From positions 1-5,433 of the forward strand of contig JAEWDJ010000150.1 of assembly GCA_023390155.1 (NCBI GenBank): DNA of 5,433 bases. The letters run 5' to 3'. Source of the stretch: Actinomycetes bacterium. GTDB taxonomy: Bacteria > Actinomycetota > Actinomycetes > Actinomycetales > Microbacteriaceae. Shown piece by piece: positions 1 to 5,433 of this stretch (the first letter of the stretch is position 1; every line of letters begins with the position of its first letter). The notes below the pieces were generated by a model, which worked only from the letters and a program-made list of their open reading frames with translations, was not told the origin of the DNA and ran no database searches. A program made the translations under genes and the position numbers.

Positions 1-852
1 GACCGACTGCGGGCCGTCGATGACCTCCGCCGCCACCTCGTAGCCGCGATAGGCGGGCAGGCAGTGCAGGAAGATCGCGTCGGCGGCGGCACGCCCCATG
101 ACCGCCTGGTCGACCTGGTACTCGCCGAAGACCTCCAGGCGCTGCGCCTTCTCGGCCTCCTGGCCCATCGACACCCAGGTGTCGGTGACGACGACGTCGG
201 CGCCCTCGGCGGCGGCGGCCGGGTCGGTGTGCACGGCGACCGAGCCGCCGGTGGCCTCGGCGATGCGGCGCGCGTCGGCGACGATCCGCTCGTCGGGCGA
301 GTAGTCGGCGGGGGCGGCGATGCGCACGTGCATGCCGGCGGTGACGCCGCCGAGCAGGTAGGAGTGCGCCATGTTGTTCGCGCCGTCGCCGAAGTAGCTC
401 AGCGTCAGGCCGGCGAGCGATCCCTTGTGCTCCTGCACGGTCTGCAGGTCGGCGAGGATCTGGCAGGGGTGGAACTCGTCCGAGAGGGCGTTGACGACCG
501 GGACGCGGGTGCCGGCCGCCATCTCCTCCAGGCCCGACTGCGAGAACGTGCGCCACACGATCGCAGCGACCATGCGCTCCAGCACGCGCGCGGTGTCCGC
601 GATGGACTCCTTGCCGCCGAGCTGGCTGTCGGCGCTCGAGATGATGAGCGGGCTGCCGCCGAGGTCGGCGATGCCGACGGCGAAGGACACGCGCGTGCGG
701 GTCGACGTCTTGTCGAAGATCACGGCGACGGTCTGCGGGCCGTCGAGCGGTTTGCGGGAGAAGCGGTCGCGCTTGAGCTCGGCCGCCAGGGCCAGCACCT
801 CGGCCTGCTCGGCAGGGCTGAGATCGTCGTCGCGGAGGAAGTGCCTGGTCAT
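1..852 (-). CDS. argF: Ornithine carbamoyltransferase, 3' end cut by window edge
   Basis: This cytosolic enzyme transfers the carbamoyl group of carbamoyl phosphate to ornithine, giving citrulline and phosphate, the sixth step of arginine synthesis. The 284 residues present contain the carbamoyl-phosphate loop STRTR (50-54), HPCQ (128-131), the ornithine-binding loop WVSMG (226-230) and the catalytic HCLP (263-266). These separate it from aspartate carbamoyltransferase. Family members have a little over 300 residues, so only roughly the last 20-25 are missing beyond the window edge. The ATG at 852 gives the expected N-terminus MTRHFLRDDD. It lies 22 bases after the argD stop, the largest gap inside the operon, with only a weak purine stretch (GAAAGAA) as ribosome site. 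A catabolic OTCase (ArcB type) is possible by sequence alone, but the position after argCJBD argues for the biosynthetic enzyme. Confidence 0.97.
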   Translation of the reverse strand, partial: MTRHFLRDDDLSPAEQAEVLALAAELKRDRFSRKPLDGPQTVAVIFDKTSTRTRVSFAVGIADLGGSPLIISSADSQLGGKESIADTARVLERMVAAIVWRTFSQSGLEEMAAGTRVPVVNALSDEFHPCQILADLQTVQEHKGSLAGLTLSYFGDGANNMAHSYLLGGVTAGMHVRIAAPADYSPDERIVADARRIAEATGGSVAVHTDPAAAAEGADVVVTDTWVSMGQEAEKAQRLEVFGEYQVDQAVMGRAAADAIFLHCLPAYRGYEVAAEVIDGPQSV

Positions 853-874
853 CGGATTCTTTCGTCTCGGGAGG

Positions 875-2071
875 TCAGAGGGCGGCGAGGGCGCGGCCGA
901 AGCGCTCGCGGAACCCGGCCAGCTCGGCGTCGCCCACGATCAGCGGCGGCGCGAGGCGGATGCTGGACTCGTTCGGGGCGTTGATGATGAGCCCCTCGGC
1001 GAGGGCCGCGTCCGACAGGCGGTGCGCCTCCCCCTCGGTGAGGCCGACGCCGACGAGCAGGCCGGCGCCGCGCACGTCGCCGACCAGCGGCGAGTCGTAG
1101 GAGCGGAGGATCGCGCGCAGCTCCGCACCGCGACGCTCCGCGTTGCCGACGAGGTCTGCGCGCTCGATCTCGGCGAGGACGGCGTTGCCGGCGGCGGTCG
1201 CGAGCGGGTTGCCGCCGAACGTGGAGCCGTGCTGGCCCTGCGTGAACAGGTCGGACGCCCAGCCGAAGGTGACCAGCGCGCCGATCGGCACGCCGCCCGC
1301 GATGCCCTTGGCGACGGTCACCGCGTCCGGCAGGATGCCCTCGTGCTGGTACGCGAACCAGCGGCCCGTGCGGCCGACGCCGGTCTGGATCTCGTCGAGG
1401 ATGAGGAGCGCGCCGTGCTGCTCGGTGAGCTCCCGCGCCCGGCGCAGGAAGCCGGCGGGCAGGTCGAGCACGCCCGCCTCGCCCTTGATCGGCTCGATGA
1501 AGAGCGCGGCGACGCGGTCGTCGATCGCGGCCTCCAGGGCGGCGATGGTGGAGTCGATGTGCTCCACCCCGCCGGGGAGGGGCTCGAACGCCTCCCGCAT
1601 CGGCGGCTTGCCGGTGAGGGCGAGCGAGCCCATCGTGCGGCCGTGGAAGGCGTTGTTCAGCGCCAGCACCCGCGTGCGCTTGCCGTGCGGGCCGCGGTTG
1701 AGCCGAGCCAGCTTGAACGCGGCCTCGTTGGCCTCGGCGCCCGAGTTGCCGAAGAGCACCCGGCCCTCCTCCCCCGCGCCGGTGATCCGGCGCAGGCGCT
1801 CGGCCAGCTCCAGCTGCGGCGGCGTGGAGAAGTAGTTGGAGACGTGCGCGAGCGTGCCGATCTGGCTGCTCACCGCCTCCACCAGCGCCGGGTGCGCGTG
1901 CCCGAGCGAGTTCACGGCGATCCCGGCGAGGAAGTCGAGGTACTCGTTCCCGTCCGCGTCCCAGACCCGGCAGCCCTCGCCGCGCGTCAGCATGAGCTTC
2001 GGCGTCGCCAGCGTGCGCATCATCGCATCACCGAACCGGCCCTTCCACTGTCCCTGCGTCAGCTCGCTCAC
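875..2071 (-). CDS. argD: Acetylornithine aminotransferase (PLP enzyme)
   Basis: This PLP-dependent class III aminotransferase converts N-acetylglutamate semialdehyde and glutamate to N-acetylornithine and 2-oxoglutarate. The 398 residues match the usual family length. Visible features are the phosphate-binding NSGAEANEAA (109-118), AFHGRT (141-146) whose aromatic stacks on the PLP ring, LDEIQTGVGRTG (225-236) with Asp226 for the pyridine nitrogen, and AKGIAGG with the Schiff-base lysine at about 255, followed by HGSTFGGNPLA. The start is GTG, its last bases forming GTGA with the argB stop, so the two genes overlap by 4 bases. A strong GGAGGT at 2081-2086, nine bases upstream and inside argB, supports this start and suggests translational coupling. 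In many bacteria the same enzyme also serves lysine synthesis as succinyl-diaminopimelate aminotransferase; that cannot be judged here. Confidence 0.97.
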   Translation of the reverse strand: MSELTQGQWKGRFGDAMMRTLATPKLMLTRGEGCRVWDADGNEYLDFLAGIAVNSLGHAHPALVEAVSSQIGTLAHVSNYFSTPPQLELAERLRRITGAGEEGRVLFGNSGAEANEAAFKLARLNRGPHGKRTRVLALNNAFHGRTMGSLALTGKPPMREAFEPLPGGVEHIDSTIAALEAAIDDRVAALFIEPIKGEAGVLDLPAGFLRRARELTEQHGALLILDEIQTGVGRTGRWFAYQHEGILPDAVTVAKGIAGGVPIGALVTFGWASDLFTQGQHGSTFGGNPLATAAGNAVLAEIERADLVGNAERRGAELRAILRSYDSPLVGDVRGAGLLVGVGLTEGEAHRLSDAALAEGLIINAPNESSIRLAPPLIVGDAELAGFRERFGRALAAL

Positions 2072-2970
2072 GCGGGCACCACCTCCGTTCCGATTCCCGA
2101 CTGCGTGAACACCTCGAGCAGGATCGAGTGCGGCACGCGGCCGTCGATGATCGCCGCCTTGGACACGCCCCCGTCGACCGCGTCGAGGCAGGCCGACATC
2201 TTCGGGATCATGCCCGACTCGAGCGAGGGCAGCAGCTCCCGCAGCGCGGTCGCGTCGATCTTCGACAGCAGCGACTCCCGGTCGGGCCAGTCGCTGTAGA
2301 GCCCGGCGACGTCCGTCAGGATGACGAGCTTCGCGGCGCCGAGGGCCACGGCCAGCGCGGCCGCGGCGGCGTCGGCGTTCACGTTGAGCGCCTGACCCGG
2401 GTCGTCCACGTCGGGCGCGATCGAGGAGACGACCGGGATGCGGCCGGCCGCGATCTGCGCGTGCACCGCCTCCGGGTTCACGCCGACGACGTCGCCGACG
2501 AGGCCGAGGTCGACCTCCTCGCCGTCCACGACCGCTCCGCGGCGGCGCCCCTGGAACAGGCCGGCGTCCTCACCGGAGAGCCCGGCGGCCAGCGGCCCGT
2601 GCTTGTTGATGTTGCTCACGATGTCGCGGCTGATCTGACCGGTGAGCACCATGCGGACGACGTCCATCGCCTCGGGCGTGGTCACGCGGTACCCGCCGCG
2701 GAACTCCGAGTGGATGCCGAGCCGGTCGAGCATCGCCGAGATCTGCGGGCCGCCGCCGTGCACCACGACCGGGCGGATCCCGGCGTAGCGCAGGTAGACG
2801 ATGTCCTCGGCGAAGGTGCGCTGGAGCTCTTCGCTGACCATGGCGTTGCCGCCGAACTTGATCACGATGATCTGGTCGTGGAAGCGCTTCAGCCAGGGCA
2901 GCGACTCGATGAGCGTGGCGGCCTTGGCCGCGGCGGTGCCGGTCTCGTCAGGGGTCTCGGTGTCTGTCAT
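2068..2970 (-). CDS. argB: Acetylglutamate kinase
   Basis: This amino-acid kinase family enzyme phosphorylates N-acetylglutamate with ATP to N-acetylglutamyl 5-phosphate, normally the feedback-controlled step. Starting at the ATG at 2970 the protein has 300 residues. It shows the nucleotide-binding KFGGN (38-42), the glycine loop HGGGP (71-75), the substrate-side FRGGYRVT, NVNAD (196-200), ILTDVAGLY and GMIPK with Lys257. About 30 residues precede the catalytic lysine, and the C-terminus reads HSILLEVFTQSGIGTEV. An N-terminal helix of this kind and a C-terminal end of this form are known from hexameric, arginine-inhibited kinases, so feedback inhibition by arginine is inferred. The ATG lies 1 base after the argJ stop. 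A GTG 18 bases upstream (2988) would add MPTPAD and overlap argJ; ATG is preferred because the protein then begins MTDTET, but no clear ribosome site decides between them. Confidence 0.96.
   Translation of the reverse strand: MTDTETPDETGTAAAKAATLIESLPWLKRFHDQIIVIKFGGNAMVSEELQRTFAEDIVYLRYAGIRPVVVHGGGPQISAMLDRLGIHSEFRGGYRVTTPEAMDVVRMVLTGQISRDIVSNINKHGPLAAGLSGEDAGLFQGRRRGAVVDGEEVDLGLVGDVVGVNPEAVHAQIAAGRIPVVSSIAPDVDDPGQALNVNADAAAAALAVALGAAKLVILTDVAGLYSDWPDRESLLSKIDATALRELLPSLESGMIPKMSACLDAVDGGVSKAAIIDGRVPHSILLEVFTQSGIGTEVVPA
2081..2086 (-). promoter_or_regulatory. Ribosome binding site of argD
   Basis: GGAGGT, a near-perfect Shine-Dalgarno sequence, lies nine bases before the GTG at 2071 and inside the last codons of argB. 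It settles the unusual start codon of argD and fits translational coupling across the 4-base overlap. Confidence 0.8.
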
Positions 2971-2971
2971 G

Positions 2972-4126
2972 TCAGCTGGAGTAGGCACTGTTCTCGTGCA
3001 CGTAGTCGTGGGTCAGGTCGTTGGTCAGGATCGTCGCCGTCTCGCCGCCCGCGTGGAGGTCGATGAGCACGTGCACCGAGCGCGGCGCGAGGTCGACGAG
3101 GTCGCGCGGCTGGTCCGGCTCGCCGGCGGTGCAGACCTGCACGCCGTTGATCGCGACATCGATGCCGTACGGGTCGAACTCCGCGTCGGTGGTGCCGACG
3201 GCGGCGAGCACCCGGCCCCAGTTCGGGTCGTTGCCGAAGATGGCGGCCTTGAACAGGTTGCTGCGCGACACCGCGCGGCCGACCGTCACCGCGTCGTCCT
3301 CCGAGCGGGCGTTCACGACCTGGATGGCGATGTCGTGGGAGGCGCCCTCGGCGTCGGCCTGCAGCTGCTCGGCGAGGCTGCGGCACACCTCGGTGAGGGC
3401 GAGGGCGAAGGCCGCCTCGTCCGCGGCGACGCCGCTCGCGCCCGAGCCGAGCAGGGCCACGGTGTCGTTGGTCGACATGCAGCCGTCCGAGTCGAGCCGG
3501 TCGAAGGTCACCCGCGTCGCCTGGCGGAGGGCTCTGTCGAGCTGGTCGGAGTCGAGCACGGCGTCGGTGGTGAGCACGACCAGCATCGTCGCGAGGCCCG
3601 GCGCCAGCATCCCGGCGCCCTTCGCCATCCCGCCGACGGTCCAGCCCTCGGGCGCGCGGTGCTCCGCCTCCTTGGGGCGGGTGTCCGTGGTCATGATCGC
3701 CTCGGCCGCGTGGAGGCCCGCGTCGGCGGCGAGCTCGCCGGAGGCGGCCTCCACGCCGGCCACGAGCTTGCCGAGGTCCAGCTGATCGCCGATCAGCCCG
3801 GTGGAGCAGACGAGGACGTCGCCCGCCGAGACGCCGAGCCGGTCGGCGACCGCCTCCGCCGTCGCGTGCGTGGTCTGGAAGCCCTGGGCGCCGGTGTAGC
3901 AGTTGGCTCCGCCGGAGTTGAGCACGATGGCCGAGACGACGCCGTCGGCGATGACCTGCTCGCTCCACAGCACGGGGTTCGCCTTGCAGCGGTTCGTGGT
4001 GAAGACGGCGGCGGCCGCCGTCAGCGGTCCGAGGTTGCGCACGAGCGCGAGGTCGCGCTTGCCGCTCGACTTGAGGCCGGCGACGACGCCGGCGGCGGCG
4101 AACCCGGTTGCTGCGGTGACACTCAT
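2972..4126 (-). CDS. argJ: Bifunctional glutamate N-acetyltransferase / ornithine acetyltransferase
   Basis: ArgJ moves the acetyl group from N-acetylornithine to glutamate, releasing ornithine and regenerating N-acetylglutamate, which makes the pathway cyclic. The protein has 384 residues, normal for the family. It is made as a precursor that cleaves itself into alpha and beta chains. The cleavage motif is visible as KGAGMLAPGLATML, with the expected cut between Ala179 and the nucleophile Thr180. Other family signatures are the oxyanion-hole segment STGLIG (108-113), LNSGGANCYTG near residue 70, GNDPNWGR in the beta chain and the C-terminal ENSAYSS. The ATG overlaps the argC stop as ATGA. 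A GGAG at 4134-4137, seven bases upstream, serves as ribosome site. Whether it uses acetyl-CoA as well (truly bifunctional) or only acetylornithine cannot be read from the sequence. Confidence 0.97.
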   Translation of the reverse strand: MSVTAATGFAAAGVVAGLKSSGKRDLALVRNLGPLTAAAAVFTTNRCKANPVLWSEQVIADGVVSAIVLNSGGANCYTGAQGFQTTHATAEAVADRLGVSAGDVLVCSTGLIGDQLDLGKLVAGVEAASGELAADAGLHAAEAIMTTDTRPKEAEHRAPEGWTVGGMAKGAGMLAPGLATMLVVLTTDAVLDSDQLDRALRQATRVTFDRLDSDGCMSTNDTVALLGSGASGVAADEAAFALALTEVCRSLAEQLQADAEGASHDIAIQVVNARSEDDAVTVGRAVSRSNLFKAAIFGNDPNWGRVLAAVGTTDAEFDPYGIDVAINGVQVCTAGEPDQPRDLVDLAPRSVHVLIDLHAGGETATILTNDLTHDYVHENSAYSS

Positions 4127-5166
4127 GGTGCGACTCCGTTCACGCTGAGCCCGGCGGTCTCGTCGAGGCCGAGGGCGATGTTCGCGGACTGGATGGCGGC
4201 GCCCGCGGTCCCCTTGTACAGATTGTCGACCGCGAGCACGGTCACGACCCGTCCCGCGGCCTCGTCGAGCGCCACGCCGATGAGCACTGTGTTGGCGCCG
4301 AGCACGTCGGCGGTGCGCGGAACCGTGCCCGCCGGGAGCACGTGCACGAACGGCTCGTCCGCGTACGCCTCCGCCCAGGCCGCCTGCACCTGCTCGGCCG
4401 TGACGCCCGGCTTCACCCGGGCCGTCGAGGTGGCGAGGATGCCGCGCGACATGGGCACGAGCACCGGGGTGAACGAGAGGGTCGGGGCGGTCGCACCGGC
4501 CTTGCGGAGGTTCTGCTGGATCTCCGGGATGTGCCGGTGCGTGCCGCCCACGGCATACGGGTTGGCCGATCCCAGGATCTCGCTCGCCAGGTACATCGTC
4601 TTCAGGCTCTTGCCGGCGCCGGACGGACCGACGGCGAGGACGGCGACGATGTCCTCCTCCTCGATGAGCCCGGCGTGGATCCCCGGGGCCAGCGCGAGCG
4701 AGACGGCGCTCGCGTTGCAGCCCGGCGCGGCGATGCGCTTCGCGCCGACGAGGTGCTCGCGCTGGCGACCGTCTCCGACCTGCAGCTCCGGGACGCCGTA
4801 CGCCCAGGCGCCGAAGTGCTCGCCGCCGTAGAACGCGGCCCAGTCGGCCGGATCCTCCAGGCGGTGGTCGGCGCCGCAGTCGACGACGAGCGTCTCCGCG
4901 GGCAGCTGCGCCGCGATCTCGCCCGACTTGCCGTGCGGCAGGGCGAGGAAGACGATGTCATGGCCCGACAGGTTCTCGGCCGTGGACTCGACGAGCGTGA
5001 GGTGCGCCAGCGACCGCAGGTGCGGCTGGTGGGCGATGAGGGGGTGACCGGCGTTCTGATGCGCGGTCACGGTGCGGATCTCGAATTCCGGATGATCGGC
5101 GAGGATGCGGAGGAGCTCCCCACCCGCGTATCCGGATGCGCCGGCGACGGCGACCGAGAAGGTCAT
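4123..5166 (-). CDS. argC: N-acetyl-gamma-glutamyl-phosphate reductase
   Basis: ArgC reduces N-acetylglutamyl 5-phosphate with NADPH to N-acetylglutamate 5-semialdehyde. The 347 residues fit the family. An N-terminal Rossmann domain carries the dinucleotide loop GASGYAGGELLRIL (9-22). The catalytic cysteine is Cys150 in APGCNASA. Downstream are VGPSGAGKSLK and the GGTHRHIPEI segment (208-216) with the conserved histidines 210 and 212, one of which should be the general base. The cysteine motif reads GCNAS where the textbook motif is GCYPT. The start at 5166 is supported by AAGGA at 5173-5177 with six bases of spacing. It is the first structural gene of the operon, 83 bases after the stop of a short arginine-rich reading frame, and its stop overlaps the argJ start by 4 bases. 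Confidence 0.97.
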   Translation of the reverse strand: MTFSVAVAGASGYAGGELLRILADHPEFEIRTVTAHQNAGHPLIAHQPHLRSLAHLTLVESTAENLSGHDIVFLALPHGKSGEIAAQLPAETLVVDCGADHRLEDPADWAAFYGGEHFGAWAYGVPELQVGDGRQREHLVGAKRIAAPGCNASAVSLALAPGIHAGLIEEEDIVAVLAVGPSGAGKSLKTMYLASEILGSANPYAVGGTHRHIPEIQQNLRKAGATAPTLSFTPVLVPMSRGILATSTARVKPGVTAEQVQAAWAEAYADEPFVHVLPAGTVPRTADVLGANTVLIGVALDEAAGRVVTVLAVDNLYKGTAGAAIQSANIALGLDETAGLSVNGVAP

Positions 5167-5172
5167 GCTGAT

Positions 5173-5177
5173 TCCTT
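5173..5177 (-). promoter_or_regulatory. Ribosome binding site of argC
   Basis: AAGGA sits six bases before the argC ATG. It matches the anti-Shine-Dalgarno end of 16S rRNA and fixes the argC start. The surrounding TAAGGAAT is the least GC-rich stretch in the intergenic region, so it would be largely unpaired unless captured by a leader RNA structure. Confidence 0.85.
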
Positions 5178-5197
5178 AGTGAGTGGACGACAGGGGC

Positions 5198-5276
5198 CTC
5201 GGCGACGGCGACGCCCACGTCGACCCACGAAGGGTCGCCCGAGCGCCGCCTAGATTCGGCGGTCGCGCAGGCGTCG
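5198..5276 (-). promoter_or_regulatory. Candidate attenuator / alternative RNA structures between leader peptide and argC
   Basis: By eye this RNA can fold in competing ways. (B) 5268-5258 with 5250-5241: GCG(A)CCGCC pairs with GGCGGCGC, 8 bp with one bulged A, the leader stop codon lying at the loop/stem border. (A) CGACCC (5232-5237) pairs with GGGTCG (5221-5226) around a 5-base loop TTCGT. (C) 5243-5234 pairs with 5206-5198 (CTCGGGCGAC with GTCGCCGAG, one bulged G), excluding A and the base of B. (D) The Arg-codon run 5276-5266 pairs with 5219-5209, 11 bp including two G-U pairs, excluding C and touching B. The left arms of B and D are arginine codons, so ribosome position would choose among the folds. 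No U-tract follows any hairpin, so whether this would stop transcription or act on argC translation is unknown. Chance pairing is common in such GC-rich RNA. Confidence 0.45.
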
Positions 5277-5336
5277 GCGCAGGGCGCGGGCGGCGAGGGC
5301 CGCACGCGAACTCACGGTGCACCGGACGGAAAGCAT
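5250..5336 (-). CDS. Putative arginine-rich leader peptide upstream of argC
   Basis: A 28-codon reading frame opens with ATG at 5336 and ends with TAG at 5250. The peptide begins MLSVRCTVSS and ends RALRRRLRDRRI. Nine of 28 residues are arginine, at positions 5, 11, 17, 20, 21, 22, 24, 26 and 27, so six fall in the last nine residues. Two of those six codons are CGA, rare in such genomes; the others are CGC. A -10-like hexamer ends six bases before the ATG, which would put the transcription start at or next to the A of ATG and make the mRNA leaderless. Placement just ahead of an arginine operon, in the gap after pheT, is the classic setting for a leader peptide in which ribosome speed over Arg codons senses charged tRNA-Arg. 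Arg and Ala codons are also common by chance in high-GC DNA, so conservation in relatives is the deciding evidence, which is not available here. Confidence 0.6.
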   Translation of the reverse strand: MLSVRCTVSSRAALAARALRRRLRDRRI

Positions 5337-5342
5337 GCGTCC

Positions 5343-5348
5343 ACCCTA
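5343..5348 (-). promoter_or_regulatory. Probable -10 element of the arg operon promoter
   Basis: The minus strand reads GC TAGGGT GGACGC ATG. TAGGGT fits the actinobacterial -10 consensus TAnnnT, and the six-base spacing to ATG is what leaderless transcripts show. A -35 box would fall at about 5366-5371, which reads GGCGGC inside the preceding hairpin, so no recognisable -35 is present. This is common for actinobacterial promoters. The alternative is that AGGGTGG is a weak ribosome site for the short reading frame and the real promoter lies elsewhere. Confidence 0.55.
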
Positions 5349-5351
5349 GCG

Positions 5352-5392
5352 GCCGTGCGGCGCCCGCCGCCACTCGGCGGGCGCCACACGGC
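5352..5392 (-). terminator. Strong hairpin, probable terminator of pheT
   Basis: GCCGTG (5352-5357) pairs with CACGGC (5387-5392), and GGCGCCCGCCG (5359-5369) pairs with CGGCGGGCGCC (5375-5385). One C-A mismatch separates the two segments and the loop is 5 bases. This 17-bp, nearly all G-C stem begins one base after the presumed pheT stop codon. It lacks a T-tract on the minus-strand side, which is usual for actinobacterial hairpin terminators. It would separate pheT transcription from the arg operon, whose own promoter follows within a few bases. Confidence 0.7.
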
Positions 5393-5393
5393 G

Positions 5394-5433
5394 TCATTCG
5401 CGGACGGTCGCGCCGAAGCGCTCGGCCGCAAGG
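5394..5433 (-). CDS. pheT: Phenylalanine--tRNA ligase beta subunit, C-terminal end only
   Basis: Reading the minus strand in the frame ending in TGA at 5394-5396 gives the last residues LAAERFGATVRE. An ending of the type (A/E)RFGA(x)(V/L)R is typical of actinobacterial PheT, the beta chain of the tetrameric phenylalanyl-tRNA synthetase, whose C-terminal domain binds the tRNA anticodon. In many actinobacteria pheST stands directly ahead of argC. Only 12 codons are visible, so the call rests on this short match, gene order and the hairpin right after the stop codon. Confidence 0.6.
   Translation of the reverse strand, partial: LAAERFGATVRE

Noticed and set aside
425..2299. Long plus-strand open frame of 624 codons antisense to argF, argD and argB
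   Set aside because: It is a shadow of the high-GC minus-strand genes: arginine- and alanine-rich low-complexity translation, no known motifs, no ribosome site, and it spans several verified genes.
2967..3968. Minus-strand frame of 333 codons inside argJ
   Set aside because: It is the out-of-frame reading of argJ, with extreme Arg/Gly content and no motifs, whereas the other frame gives a complete ArgJ.
2801..4831. Plus-strand open frame of 676 codons antisense to argB, argJ and argC
   Set aside because: Same reason: stop codons are rare opposite GC-biased codons, and the translation (runs of V, G, R, D, E, H) resembles no protein family.
5201..5212. Tandem GGCGAC GGCGAC repeat (plus strand) in the leader
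   Set aside because: Two copies of a six-base GC-rich word are too short to call a repeat element; treated only as part of the possible RNA pairing.
4958..5305. Minus-strand frame of 115 codons overlapping the 5' part of argC
   Set aside because: It starts without a ribosome site inside the leader region and reads argC out of frame, with no recognisable features.
5176..5397. Minus-strand frame of 73 codons covering the pheT-argC gap
   Set aside because: Its start lies in the pheT stop region, it runs through the terminator hairpin, and it has no ribosome site. It would compete with the better-placed 28-codon leader frame.
1..5433. RNA genes, CRISPR arrays, insertion sequences, defence genes
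   Set aside because: Nothing in the window resembles these. Apart from the 5167-5393 gap and small junctions, all of it is coding for standard arginine enzymes with uniform composition.

Overview
The window is a compact arginine biosynthesis operon from a high-GC Gram-positive bacterium, all on the minus strand and read from high to low coordinates: end of pheT, then argC, argJ, argB, argD and the first 284 codons of argF. The very high GC content, third positions almost always G or C, the cyclic (ArgJ-type) acetyl-ornithine pathway, the order argCJBDF and the placement behind pheT all point to an actinobacterium. The protein sequences resemble Microbacteriaceae (Leifsonia or Microbacterium-like); this family-level guess comes from recall, not a search.

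Layout. Bases 5394-5433 encode the last 12 residues and stop codon of what is most likely the phenylalanyl-tRNA synthetase beta chain. One base after that stop comes a near-perfect 17-bp hairpin (5352-5392), the probable pheT terminator. Directly behind it lies a -10-like hexamer (TAGGGT, 5343-5348), and six bases further an ATG (5336) opens a 28-codon reading frame in which 9 residues are arginine, six of them in the last nine positions. This looks like an arginine leader peptide translated from a leaderless transcript. The 83 bases between its stop and the argC start can form several mutually exclusive RNA hairpins. No ARG box (ArgR operator) is apparent. The region therefore looks like an attenuation-type control element for the operon and is the most interesting part of the window.

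The genes form one tightly packed unit: argC/argJ and argB/argD overlap by 4 bases, argJ and argB are 1 base apart, and argD and argF are 22 bases apart. Together they run most of the path from glutamate to citrulline. ArgJ makes N-acetylglutamate by moving the acetyl group from N-acetylornithine, ArgB phosphorylates it, ArgC reduces it, ArgD transaminates it to N-acetylornithine, ArgJ releases ornithine, and ArgF carbamoylates ornithine. argG, argH and argR, if present, would lie beyond the left edge. No mobile elements, RNA genes, CRISPR arrays or foreign-looking segments were seen.
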